50,542 bases of DNA from an uncultured Prevotella sp. (GTDB lineage Bacteria; Bacteroidota; Bacteroidia; Bacteroidales; Bacteroidaceae): contig CAMNPM010000016.1 of the NCBI GenBank assembly GCA_946548065.1, positions 1 through 50,542 of the forward strand, given 5' to 3'. The notes under the pieces were generated by a model that did no database searches, was not told where the DNA came from, and worked only from the letters and a program-made list of their open reading frames with translations. This document shows, in pieces, positions 25,798 to 33,946 of the stretch. The position numbers were made by a program, and so were the translations under genes. Each line of letters starts with the position of its first letter. Position 1 is the stretch's first letter.

Positions 25798-26540
25798 TAA
25801 GATGCTTGGCTATTGACGATGAGCCCCTGGCTCTGAAGCAGTTGGTTGCCTACATAGGCAAGGTGCCGTTTCTGGAACTGGCCGCCCAGTGTCAGAGTGC
25901 GCTGGAGGCCCGGCAGTTCCTGGAGCAGGATACGGTGGATGCTATTTTCTGCGACATCAACATGCCCGACCTGAACGGTATGGACTTCGTGAAGTCGCTC
26001 ACGGTGGCTCCGCTGGTAGTCTTTACCACAGCCTATGCGGAGTATGCCGTAGAGGGCTTCAGGGTGAATGCTGTCGACTATCTGTTGAAACCCTTTGGCA
26101 TGCAGGACTTCCAGCGGGCTGCCTTGCGACTGAAGGAACGCTTGGGGGAGAGTGGGGCAACAGTCCAGGAGAACCCCACAGGGGCAGTAACGACAACCAA
26201 CACGCAGAATGACGATACGCTGTTCCTGAAGACGGAGTATCGCATCGTCAAGGTGTCGATCAGCGACATCCGTTATGTGGAAGCGATGAGCGAATATCTG
26301 AAGGTTTATCTGGCATCAGAGTCGAAGCCTATCGTCACGCTGCTGTCGATGAAGAAGATGGAGGAGCGGCTGCCCGACTATTTTATGAGGATTCACCGTT
26401 CGTATATCATCAACCTGACGAAGATTCAGGAGGTGAACAAGAACCGCGTCATCATGGACAGCGAGACCTACCTGCCCGTCGGCGATATGTACAAGGAGGC
26501 GTTCCAGGCATATCTGGACACAAAGTTCTTGGGGAAATGA
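25794..26540 (+). CDS. LytTR-family response regulator
   Basis: 248 residues. Receiver domain (1-115) with phospho-acceptor Asp54 in CDINMPDLNGMDF, the conserved Thr/Ala in VFTTAYAEYAV and Lys in DYLLKPF. A flexible linker is followed by a LytTR DNA-binding domain (about 145-245): RIVKVSISDIRYVEAMSEYLKV ... FMRIHRSYIINLTKI. Cognate partner of the upstream kinase by 4-nt overlap. A 21-bp-spaced direct repeat at the operon promoter suggests autoregulation. Confidence 0.92.
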   Translation: MIRCLAIDDEPLALKQLVAYIGKVPFLELAAQCQSALEARQFLEQDTVDAIFCDINMPDLNGMDFVKSLTVAPLVVFTTAYAEYAVEGFRVNAVDYLLKPFGMQDFQRAALRLKERLGESGATVQENPTGAVTTTNTQNDDTLFLKTEYRIVKVSISDIRYVEAMSEYLKVYLASESKPIVTLLSMKKMEERLPDYFMRIHRSYIINLTKIQEVNKNRVIMDSETYLPVGDMYKEAFQAYLDTKFLGK

Positions 26541-26593
26541 AAGTTGACTGTTGATAGTTCTCGCTTTACGAGTTTGGCTTCGCAATGACAGTT

Positions 26594-26634
26594 GAGAATT
26601 AAGAGGTGGGGGATATCCCTCACCTCTTAATTCT
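26594..26634. terminator. Hairpin between LytTR regulator and dnaA
   Basis: GAATTAAGAGGTG (26595-26607) and CACCTCTTAATTC (26621-26633) form a 13-bp stem. The right arm contains the dnaA stop codon. T tracts are poor on both sides. Confidence 0.5.
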
Positions 26635-28036
26635 TTAGCTTGAAAGAGTTTTCTATGCTGCTGAGTTCGGCACCGAAGGCTTTGTCTACTTTCAGGCGCT
26701 GCTCAATGGTGGTGCAGCTGTGGATGACGGTAGAGTGGTCGCGGCCTCCGATGAGCTGTCCGATGCGCGAGGCTGGCATCTTGGTGTATTTCTGGGCAAG
26801 ATACATGGATACCTGCCGCACCAGGACATAGTCGCGCTTGCGCGAGCGGCTGAACACGTTCTGCTGGGTCACTCCGTAGTGATGACATACTTTCTCCAGG
26901 ATGTCGTCGACGGTCAGCGGATGGTTGTCAACCTTGACAGCGCGCTTGATGACTCGTTCAGCCAACCGCATGTCGATATTGGTATTGTAGACTACCGAAT
27001 AGGCCAGAAGAGAATTGATGACTCCCTCCAGGTCGCGCACACTGCCATTGGCTGTCTCAGCAATGAACTGGATGACATCATCGGGAATCTTCAGTCCGTC
27101 GCGGTGGCATTTCGACTTCAGGATGTCGATACAAAGCTGCGTGTTAGGCTTCTCTAGTTCTGCAATCAGTCCACAGGCAAATCGGGTGAGCAGGCGGTCT
27201 TTCACGCCCTGCAGGTCGACAGGAGGACGGTCGCTGGCCAGAATAATCTGCTTACCCAGACGGAACAGATGGTCGAAGATATGGAAGAAGGTGTCAAGCG
27301 TCTTGGTAGCTGTAGCCCACTCCTGAACATCGTCGACTATCAGCACATCGATGGTCTGGTAGAAGTGTATGAAGTCGTTGACGGTATTACGGCGGGTAGC
27401 GTCAGTAAACTGTACCTGAAAGAGTCGGGCAGAGACATAGAGTACGCGCTTCTTGGGATAGAGCTCTTTGCAGCGGATGCCGATAGCGTTGATGAGGTGG
27501 GTCTTGCCACATCCCGACGGGCCGAAGACAAAGAAAGGATTGAAGGTAGATTTTCCCGGGTGCTCGGCGATTGACAGTCCCACGGTGCGGGGAAGCTTGT
27601 TGGAGTCGCCCTCGATAAAGCTGTGGAAGGTCTTGCTCAGGTCCAGCTGGGGATTGAGCTCCTGCGGTACGGCGGCATCGAGCACATTAGGCGACTGGTT
27701 GGCTCGCATGACGGGCTGCTGGCGCTCGATGTTCACGGGTTCGCTGCCCTCCTCGTCTACGGTAATCTTATTCTTCTTGTCGACTACAATGCGATAGTTG
27801 AGCTGTATATTCGTCCCAAAGCAACGGCAAAGCACCTTGCTCAACAGTGATACGTAATACTGTTCCAGATACTCATACACGTACCTGCTCGGTACTTGTA
27901 CGAGTAAAGTCCGGCTGTTTTCGTCGTAGTTCTCGAAGACGATAGGCGCGAACCAGGTTCTGAATTGCTGCTCCGTGACATTCTCCTTAATCAAGCTAAG
28001 GCAGTTGTCCCAAAGCGCCTTTGGATTATTTTCCAT
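26627..28036 (-). CDS. dnaA: Chromosomal replication initiator protein DnaA
   Basis: Initiates chromosome replication by binding DnaA boxes and opening the origin. 469 residues: domain I (1-80, helicase and partner contacts), a short linker, AAA+ domain with Walker A GPSGCGKT (172-179) and Walker B LIVDDVQ, and domain IV with the DNA-binding signature IGGRDHSTVIHS near residue 430. Intact and of usual length. Its upstream gap is A/T-rich but without recognisable DnaA boxes. Genes on both sides are mostly oriented toward it, unlike a typical origin. Confidence 0.96.
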   Translation of the reverse strand: MENNPKALWDNCLSLIKENVTEQQFRTWFAPIVFENYDENSRTLLVQVPSRYVYEYLEQYYVSLLSKVLCRCFGTNIQLNYRIVVDKKNKITVDEEGSEPVNIERQQPVMRANQSPNVLDAAVPQELNPQLDLSKTFHSFIEGDSNKLPRTVGLSIAEHPGKSTFNPFFVFGPSGCGKTHLINAIGIRCKELYPKKRVLYVSARLFQVQFTDATRRNTVNDFIHFYQTIDVLIVDDVQEWATATKTLDTFFHIFDHLFRLGKQIILASDRPPVDLQGVKDRLLTRFACGLIAELEKPNTQLCIDILKSKCHRDGLKIPDDVIQFIAETANGSVRDLEGVINSLLAYSVVYNTNIDMRLAERVIKRAVKVDNHPLTVDDILEKVCHHYGVTQQNVFSRSRKRDYVLVRQVSMYLAQKYTKMPASRIGQLIGGRDHSTVIHSCTTIEQRLKVDKAFGAELSSIENSFKLKN

Positions 28037-28410
28037 ACGGCGGTCGATGCTTTTGCTTACAATATTTAATTATTGACAGTCTGGTTAAAAATGATTTCGA
28101 GTGCAAAGTTCGCACTTTTTTTTGAAATAAGCAAATCCGTATTTTTAAACGGCAACTATTCAAAAGTTCGTAACTCTCTCGTTTCTCGAACTTTATGGTA
28201 TATTGTTACTTTTATTAACAATATTCGCATTTGCAAATTCGTAATTACTTGTGTTTTAGCGGCTTGCGAAATTTGTGCGCATGCTATTAATCTTGTGCAA
28301 TTATATTTTGCTATTGCTCCAAACATTGCTAAAATCAAGCACTTGGATAAGGCGTGTTGAAAATAATTCCTTAGCGGCTTTATTTAGACTAATTAAAAAT
28401 TGCGTTCCTT
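28037..28410. other. 374-bp A/T-rich gap upstream of dnaA
   Basis: No gene seen. It contains the probable dnaA promoter (28104-28135), an inverted repeat AAAGTTCG/CGAACTTT (28163-28170, 28187-28194) and otherwise A/T-rich sequence. I looked for TTATNCACA on both strands and found no convincing copy, so an origin cannot be claimed. Confidence 0.6.
28104..28135 (-). promoter_or_regulatory. Probable dnaA promoter
   Basis: Minus strand TTTG (28135-28132), 20-bp spacer, GAACTTTG (28111-28104): one base off the TAnnTTTG consensus with ideal spacing, 68 bp before the start codon. Confidence 0.55.
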
Positions 28411-29313
28411 TTACTTTGTTTTTGACCCGAATATCGAGAAGTGTACATAGCGCTTGGGATGAGCCTTCAGGTCGACGAGCAGCGAGTCGGCTGATACCAC
28501 TGTGGCGTTCAGGTGGTTATACAGCGAGGCATCGCGCATCAATAGTCCCAGGGTACCCTCGTTGCTGTTCAGCTTGCTGGTCATCTCATTGACGTTGGCC
28601 AGTGTCTGGTTGATGCTGGCGGTCATGCTGGCCACATCGATGGTAGCAAGGTTGCCCGTCAGCTGTTGGGTGTTGTCGAGCACTCCGTTGGCTTTCTGCA
28701 TCATCTGGGGCATCTCGCGGATGAGCGATGCCGACAGTGTGCGCAGCTCGCTGCTGGTGGCATTGAGGTTGCTGGTCATGCCCTCCACGTTATGCAGCGT
28801 CTGGGCCAAGGCGGGGTCGGCTAACAGCATGTTGAGGCTGGTCAGGATGGAATCCAGCTTGGGCATCATGGCCTCTATGGTGGGCATCAGTTTTCCTATC
28901 TTGCCCATCATGCCCATCTCGGCACTGCCGGGAATGGTGTCGCCTTTTTCTATCATGTTGATGGGGTCGTCGCCCAGCAGCAGATTGATCTTGATGTTTC
29001 CAAGCAGGTCGCTGGAAATCTCGGCCCGCGAACCGCGCGGCAGGCGCATCTTCTTGTCGAGTCCCATCACGGCTACGATGTTCCCACGGGCAGAGTAATC
29101 AAAGACGACGCTCTCTACCACTCCGACCTTGTATCCGTTGGCATATACCGGAGTGGAAGCAGACACACCGCTGACATCGGTGAACTTGACATAATAGTTG
29201 TCGTCGTTGGCAAAGACGCTCAGCCCCTTGAGGAACTGGAGTCCATAGAATAATACCACGATGCCGATAATGGCCACAATTGCAATTTTAACCTCTTTGG
29301 TGAAGAACTTCAT
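28411..29313 (-). CDS. MCE/MlaD family lipid-transport protein
   Basis: 300 residues. One N-terminal membrane helix (about 8-29), an MCE domain (about 38-115, YYVKFTDVSGVSASTPVYANGYKVGVVESV), then long helices with polar and Met-rich stretches. MlaD-type proteins form hexameric rings in the periplasm that shuttle phospholipids with an MlaEF transporter; no mlaE or mlaF is in this window. It follows the amidase gene by 15 nt, so the two share a transcript. Confidence 0.87.
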   Translation of the reverse strand: MKFFTKEVKIAIVAIIGIVVLFYGLQFLKGLSVFANDDNYYVKFTDVSGVSASTPVYANGYKVGVVESVVFDYSARGNIVAVMGLDKKMRLPRGSRAEISSDLLGNIKINLLLGDDPINMIEKGDTIPGSAEMGMMGKIGKLMPTIEAMMPKLDSILTSLNMLLADPALAQTLHNVEGMTSNLNATSSELRTLSASLIREMPQMMQKANGVLDNTQQLTGNLATIDVASMTASINQTLANVNEMTSKLNSNEGTLGLLMRDASLYNHLNATVVSADSLLVDLKAHPKRYVHFSIFGSKTK

Positions 29314-29328
29314 AACGATTCTGCTGTT

Positions 29329-30753
29329 TTATTTTTTTTTGTTAGCCTTGTATTCTTGTATGGCTTCCTGCACATTCATCTTCTGACCATTTTTGAATGC
29401 GATGATGAATGCTTGGGGGAAACTGCTTGCCAGCGTTTTGCGCAGTTGGTAGATTTCATTGTAGTTGGTGGATGCCCCGACTGTATATTTATACAGCCTG
29501 CCTTCTTGGTAGAAATCAGCTTGGTGCTGTCCTTTTAGCTGCGGGTCGTTGGCCTTCAGCTTCGTCCCACTGACCAGAATCTGCACCTTGAAGACGGGTG
29601 CCTCTGTCGCAGGAGCTGAGGGATTAGGAGTCACCGTGGGTGTCGTTGTCGTAGGAGCGGCGGGTTTGGGGGGCGTTGCAGGTGTCGTTGCCGTAGGAGC
29701 GGCAGGCTTGGGGGATGTTGCAGGTGTCATTGTCGCGAGTGCAACGGGCTTGGGGGCCGTTGCTTCGGGTGAAACGGGTACGGCAGTAACGATAGAGTCG
29801 ACACTGGGGGAGGCTGGCGCAGCCGGAATGGTGTCTGCCGGAGCTTTGCCTTCGCGGGCATCGGCCAGCTCTTGGGCCATCCGACTCTTTCTCTTCTTGG
29901 TCTTCTTGCCCTTGTCTTCGTCTTGCGGTACGACGGTAGGTATGGTGGGCGCAGGCTGGGCTTCGGCACGTAGTGGTACGGTGATGTTGCCATCGTACTT
30001 TCGCTTGTACTCGCGGAATGCCTGGTAGATGCCTTGTGCCAGCAAGGACACACCGCTGCTGGAGTGCAGGAACCGTTCTTCGTCGGCTGTCGAGATGAAT
30101 CCCAGCTCTATCAGGCAGCTGGGCATCGAGGTCTCTCTAAGCACCAGGAATCCTGCTTGCTTGACACCCTTGTTCTGTCGTTGGGCAACAGCGCAAGTGT
30201 GTCGTTGTACGCATTTAGCCAGTTCGACGCTTTGCGCCATATTGTGGTCTTGCATGAACTCGAACATGATATAGCTTTCAGACGACCGTGGGTCGAAGCC
30301 CTGATAGCGTTGCTTGTAGTCGGTCTCATACAGGATAACCTCGTTCTCGCGCTTAGCCACAGCCAGGTTGTCGGCAGCTCGGTGCATTCCCAGGGTATAG
30401 GTTTCTATTCCTCGGGAGATGCGCCCACGGGGCAGTGAGTTAGTGTGGATGGAGATGAAGAGGTCGGCTTTGTTTCTGTTGGCAATGTCGGCGCGGGTGT
30501 GCAGCGGAATGAAAACGTCTTTCTTGCGGGTATAGATGACTTTGACGTCAGGGCAGTTTTGCTCAACCAGTCTGCCAAAGGCCAGCGCTACGTTCAGGTT
30601 GATGCGTTTCTCCTGCGTCAGCGACCCTATGGCACCTGCATCGTTGCCTCCGTGTCCGGCATCTATCACTAGTGTGAATTTTTTCTTGGCAGCAACAGCT
30701 GTTACTGCCATTAGCATCACAAGACCTATCAGAACCAGTATTCTATTTTTCAT
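29329..30753 (-). CDS. N-acetylmuramoyl-L-alanine amidase with Pro/Thr/Ala-rich repeat linker
   Basis: Zinc amidase that cuts the bond between MurNAc and the stem peptide. 474 residues from MKNRILVLIGL. Signal peptide (about 1-22), Amidase_3 domain (about 25-245): VIDAGHGGNDAG, DLFISIHTNS and CLIELGFIS carry the zinc and catalytic residues. A Lys-rich stretch and a linker of about 3.5 14-residue repeats (KPAAPTATTPATPP type, DNA about 29620-29770) lead to an SPOR-like C terminus (VFKVQILVSG ... YKYTVGASTNYNEI), which may target denuded glycan at division sites. An earlier start overlaps the promoter. Confidence 0.9.
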   Translation of the reverse strand: MKNRILVLIGLVMLMAVTAVAAKKKFTLVIDAGHGGNDAGAIGSLTQEKRINLNVALAFGRLVEQNCPDVKVIYTRKKDVFIPLHTRADIANRNKADLFISIHTNSLPRGRISRGIETYTLGMHRAADNLAVAKRENEVILYETDYKQRYQGFDPRSSESYIMFEFMQDHNMAQSVELAKCVQRHTCAVAQRQNKGVKQAGFLVLRETSMPSCLIELGFISTADEERFLHSSSGVSLLAQGIYQAFREYKRKYDGNITVPLRAEAQPAPTIPTVVPQDEDKGKKTKKRKSRMAQELADAREGKAPADTIPAAPASPSVDSIVTAVPVSPEATAPKPVALATMTPATSPKPAAPTATTPATPPKPAAPTTTTPTVTPNPSAPATEAPVFKVQILVSGTKLKANDPQLKGQHQADFYQEGRLYKYTVGASTNYNEIYQLRKTLASSFPQAFIIAFKNGQKMNVQEAIQEYKANKKK

Positions 30754-30761
30754 TTCGGCTG

Positions 30762-30793
30762 CAAAATTACGAATTAGCAGGGAAAAAGCCAAA
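30762..30793 (-). promoter_or_regulatory. Amidase-MCE operon promoter
   Basis: Minus strand TTTG (30793-30790), 20-bp spacer, TAATTTTG (30769-30762). Confidence 0.8.
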
Positions 30794-30815
30794 TTTTCTT
30801 TAAAAAGTCTGTGCG

Positions 30816-31199
30816 TTAGCGCTTAGTTTTATCATTTATTAAGTGTACTTCTACACCAGCCCCTTGGCAGTCGGCCCCTATGGGCGGATTCTGCTTGGTG
30901 ATGGAGAGGTCGAGCGACGTCACCTGAGGGAAGGTGTCGAACACGTTGTGGGCTATTCGTCCGGCGACATGTTCGAGCAGCTGAGAGGGAACGGCCATCT
31001 CGCGCTCGATGAGCCGATAGAGGGTGCCGTAGTCGAGGGTAACCTCCAGCATGTCGTGCTCCATAGCCGAGCTGATGTCTACACCGCAGCGGATGGAGAC
31101 CAGGAAGTCCTGCCCGATGGTCTGTTCCTGGGGCAGTACGCCGTGATAGGCGTGGAACCGGGCTTCCTTAATAAAGATGTATGAGCTTTCTACCTGCAT
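30816..31199 (-). CDS. folB: Dihydroneopterin aldolase
   Basis: Folate pathway enzyme splitting dihydroneopterin to hydroxymethyl-dihydropterin and glycolaldehyde. 127 residues from MQVESSYIFIKEARFHAYHG. Conserved AYHGVLPQEQTIGQDF, LDYGTLY, LLEHVAGRI with the active-site Glu, and the closing ITKQNPPIGADCQGAGVEV with catalytic Lys. The start at 31199 is 1 nt after the nrdJ stop, so coupled translation is likely; the earlier ATG at 31223 lies inside nrdJ. Confidence 0.9.
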   Translation of the reverse strand: MQVESSYIFIKEARFHAYHGVLPQEQTIGQDFLVSIRCGVDISSAMEHDMLEVTLDYGTLYRLIEREMAVPSQLLEHVAGRIAHNVFDTFPQVTSLDLSITKQNPPIGADCQGAGVEVHLINDKTKR

Positions 31200-31200
31200 A

Positions 31201-33798
31201 TTATCCGCATCTTGATGAACCACAATTCTTGCAAATCAAACAGCCTTCCTGATAGACCAGACTCTCGCTGCCACAGTTGGGACACTTCTGGCCCTTGGCC
31301 TCTGTGCCGTCCTGAATGTATTTCTTCAAGGCTCGTTCCACACCGACTTTCCAGGTGTTGATGCTTTCAGACTTCAGCTGGAGCGAGCTTACCAGCTTGA
31401 TGACGTGGTCGATGGGCATACGATAGCGCAGCACACCGGAGATGAGCTTGGCATAGTTCCAGTATTCCGGGTTGAACTTCTCCGAGAGTCCTTCTACGGT
31501 AGTCTTGTAGCCGCGCTTGTTCTCGAACTGGAAGTCGTAGCGCTTGGTGCCGTCTTCGTTCACCTGCTTGATAATCTTTCCCTTGGTCACCGTCTTGGGC
31601 AGCACGATGCCTTCCTCGTCGTCTTGCAGTCCGGTGAAAATCTCGTAGGGGTATCCATCCAGCAGACCAACGAAAGCCACCCATTTGTCCTTGTTGTTCT
31701 GGAAGCGCACCACGTCGCACTCAAGTATCTTCGGGCGAACTTCAGTTACCTCAGGATGCTTGCATGGACTGTCGGTTTGCTTCTGTTCCATGTTGTTGTC
31801 CTTGGTGGTGTCTTCTGTTACTGTATTTTCAGCGTCAGAGGCTTTCTTGTCTTTCTTCGACACGCTGACCATCACACCGGCGCGGCTTCCGTCGCGGTAG
31901 ATGGTGCAGCCCTTGCAGCCAGAGCGCCAGGCTTCCACGTAGAGACGGTTGACCAATGCTTCGTCAACATCGTTGGGCAGGTTCACGGTGACGCTGATGG
32001 AGTGGTCTACCCACTTCTGTATGGCTCCCTGCATGCGAACCTTCATCAGCCAGTCTACGTCATTGGCGGTGGCTTTGTAATAGGGCGACTGTGCCACCAG
32101 GTCGTCGATCTCCTCCTGGCTGTAGCGCTTGGTGGTGTCAAGTCCGTTTACCTTCATCCATTCCATGAACTTGGGATGGTAGACGATGTACTCCTCAAAG
32201 GAGTCGCCCACTTCGTCTACAAAGTCTACGTGTACATCGGTGTCGCCTGGGTTCACCTTGCGGCGGCGCTTGTAGACGGGCAGGAATACGGGTTCGATGC
32301 CGCTGGTGGTCTGCGTCATCAGCGAGGTGGTACCTGTGGGGGCAATGGTCAGACAGGCAATGTTGCGACGACCGTATTTTGCCATTTCTTCATACAGCTG
32401 CGGGTCGGCCTGCTTGAGTCTCTGGATGAAGGGGTTGGCTTGCTCGCGCTGTGTATCGTAGATTTCGAATGCTCCGCGCTCCTTGGCCATCTGTACACTG
32501 CTGCGATAGGCGTTCAAGGCCAGTGTCTTGTGTACCTCCACGCTGAAGTCGGTGGCCTCCTGGGTGCCGTAGCGCAGTCCCATAGCGGCTATCATGTCGC
32601 CCTCGGCGGTGATGCCCACACCCGTGCGCCGACCCTTGGAGCTCTTGGCCTTGATCTTCTCCCACAAGTGCATCTCAGCGCCTTTCACCTCCATTGACTG
32701 CGGGTCGCTGGCCACCTTCTCCAGGATGAGGTCGATTTTCTCCAGCTCCAGGTCTACGATGTCGTCCATCAGTCGCTGAGCCTGCTGTACGTGCTGTCTG
32801 AAGAGTTCGTAGTCGAAGTAGGCCTCCTTGGTGAAGGGGTTCTTGACGTAGCTATAGAGGTTGATGGAGAGCAGTCTGCATGAGTCGTAGGGACAGAGTG
32901 GAATCTCGCCACAAGGGTTGGTGGACACGGTGCGGAATCCCAGGTCGGCATAGCAGTCGGGAATGCTCTCGCGCAGGATGGTGTCCCAGAACAATACGCC
33001 GGGCTCGGCACTCTTCCAGGCGTTGTGCACTATCTTCTCCCATAGTTGCTTGGCGCTGATTGTCTTTCTGACTACGGGGTTGTCGCCCGTGATGGGGAAC
33101 TGCTGTACATACGGCTTGTCCTCGGTGGCACAGCGCATGAAGTCGTCGTCTATCTTTACGGACACGTTGGCTCCTGTCACCTTGCCCTCAGTCATCTTGG
33201 CATCGATGAAAGCTTCAGAGTCGGGGTGCTTGATGCTGACGGAGAGCATCAGTGCTCCGCGACGTCCGTCTTGGGCTACCTCGCGCGTACTATTACTATA
33301 TCTCTCCATGAACGGCACCAGTCCGGTGGAGGTCAGGGCCGAGTTGTTCACGGGCTGTCCTTTCGGACGGATGTGGCTCAGGTCGTGTCCCACGCCGCCG
33401 CGACGCTTCATCAGCTGTACCTGCTCCTCGTCGATGCGCAGCACGGCACCGTACGAGTCGGCATCGCCGTCGAGCCCTATCACAAAGCAGTTGGAGAGCG
33501 ATGCTATCTGGTGGTTGTTGCCGATGCCCGTCATCGGACTTCCCGCCGGGACGATGTAGCGAAAGTGATCCAGCAGGTCGAAAATCTGCTGGGCGGTCAT
33601 CGGGTTCTTGTACTTATTTTCTATACGTGCTATCTCGTTGGCCAGCCGCCAGTGCATCTGCTCGGGCGACTTCTCATAGATGGTGCCCAGCGAGTCCTTC
33701 ATCGCGTATTTGTTCACCCATACGCGGGCTGCCAACTCGTCGCCGCCAAAGTAAGCAAGTGAGGCTTCGTAAGCCTCGTCGTAGCTGTATGTCTGCAT
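31201..33798 (-). CDS. nrdJ: Adenosylcobalamin-dependent (class II) ribonucleotide reductase
   Basis: Makes deoxyribonucleotides using a B12-derived radical, in oxic or anoxic conditions. 865 residues from MQTYSYDEAY. Key parts: SNC with Cys104, GVGHDLSHIRPKG, the NPCGEIPLCPYDSC radical and redox cysteine region, PTGTTSLMTQTTSGIEP, and CKGCTIYRDGSR. After a low-complexity charged linker (KKDKKASDAENTVTEDTTKD) comes a C-terminal domain ending in a zinc ribbon (CPNCG ... CKNCGSSRCG). No cobalamin riboswitch is visible upstream. The ATG at 33822 overlaps the promoter, so 33798 is chosen. folB follows. Confidence 0.93.
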   Translation of the reverse strand: MQTYSYDEAYEASLAYFGGDELAARVWVNKYAMKDSLGTIYEKSPEQMHWRLANEIARIENKYKNPMTAQQIFDLLDHFRYIVPAGSPMTGIGNNHQIASLSNCFVIGLDGDADSYGAVLRIDEEQVQLMKRRGGVGHDLSHIRPKGQPVNNSALTSTGLVPFMERYSNSTREVAQDGRRGALMLSVSIKHPDSEAFIDAKMTEGKVTGANVSVKIDDDFMRCATEDKPYVQQFPITGDNPVVRKTISAKQLWEKIVHNAWKSAEPGVLFWDTILRESIPDCYADLGFRTVSTNPCGEIPLCPYDSCRLLSINLYSYVKNPFTKEAYFDYELFRQHVQQAQRLMDDIVDLELEKIDLILEKVASDPQSMEVKGAEMHLWEKIKAKSSKGRRTGVGITAEGDMIAAMGLRYGTQEATDFSVEVHKTLALNAYRSSVQMAKERGAFEIYDTQREQANPFIQRLKQADPQLYEEMAKYGRRNIACLTIAPTGTTSLMTQTTSGIEPVFLPVYKRRRKVNPGDTDVHVDFVDEVGDSFEEYIVYHPKFMEWMKVNGLDTTKRYSQEEIDDLVAQSPYYKATANDVDWLMKVRMQGAIQKWVDHSISVTVNLPNDVDEALVNRLYVEAWRSGCKGCTIYRDGSRAGVMVSVSKKDKKASDAENTVTEDTTKDNNMEQKQTDSPCKHPEVTEVRPKILECDVVRFQNNKDKWVAFVGLLDGYPYEIFTGLQDDEEGIVLPKTVTKGKIIKQVNEDGTKRYDFQFENKRGYKTTVEGLSEKFNPEYWNYAKLISGVLRYRMPIDHVIKLVSSLQLKSESINTWKVGVERALKKYIQDGTEAKGQKCPNCGSESLVYQEGCLICKNCGSSRCG

Positions 33799-33819
33799 GT
33801 GATTGATGATTTTTGGCTG

Positions 33820-33850
33820 CAAAGTTACGAATTAGCGGACATAATTCAAA
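33820..33850 (-). promoter_or_regulatory. nrdJ-folB promoter
   Basis: Minus strand TTTG (33850-33847), 19-bp spacer, TAACTTTG (33827-33820). Confidence 0.8.
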
Positions 33851-33878
33851 GAGATTTTGTGATTTTCTTTTCTATTTT

Positions 33879-33929
33879 GGAAAACTTTCTGCATTTTTCT
33901 TCCCCGAAAGTTTTCCGTTTTGGAAAACT
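33879..33929. promoter_or_regulatory. Alternating inverted repeats between nrdJ and the nitroreductase gene
   Basis: GGAAAACTTT (33879-33888), its reverse complement AAAGTTTTCC (33907-33916) and GGAAAACT (33922-33929) lie in the divergent promoter region; the last abuts the nitroreductase -7 element. Operator for a dimeric regulator is plausible. Confidence 0.5.
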
Positions 33930-33934
33930 CTTCG

Positions 33935-33942
33935 TACCTTTG
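33935..33942 (+). promoter_or_regulatory. Promoter -7 element of the nitroreductase gene
   Basis: TACCTTTG only 4 bp before ATG 33947, implying an almost leaderless transcript if that ATG is used. Confidence 0.7.
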
Positions 33943-33946
33943 CAGC

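Noticed and set aside
28037..28410. Replication origin next to dnaA
   Set aside because: No convincing DnaA boxes or clustered 13-mers seen, and gene orientation is opposite to expectation.
31405..32697. 430-codon plus-strand frame opposite nrdJ
   Set aside because: Antisense shadow of a strongly supported gene, without promoter or family motifs.
33799..33946. Possible cobalamin riboswitch before the B12-dependent reductase
   Set aside because: The nrdJ leader is only about 20 nt between promoter and start and has no B12 box.
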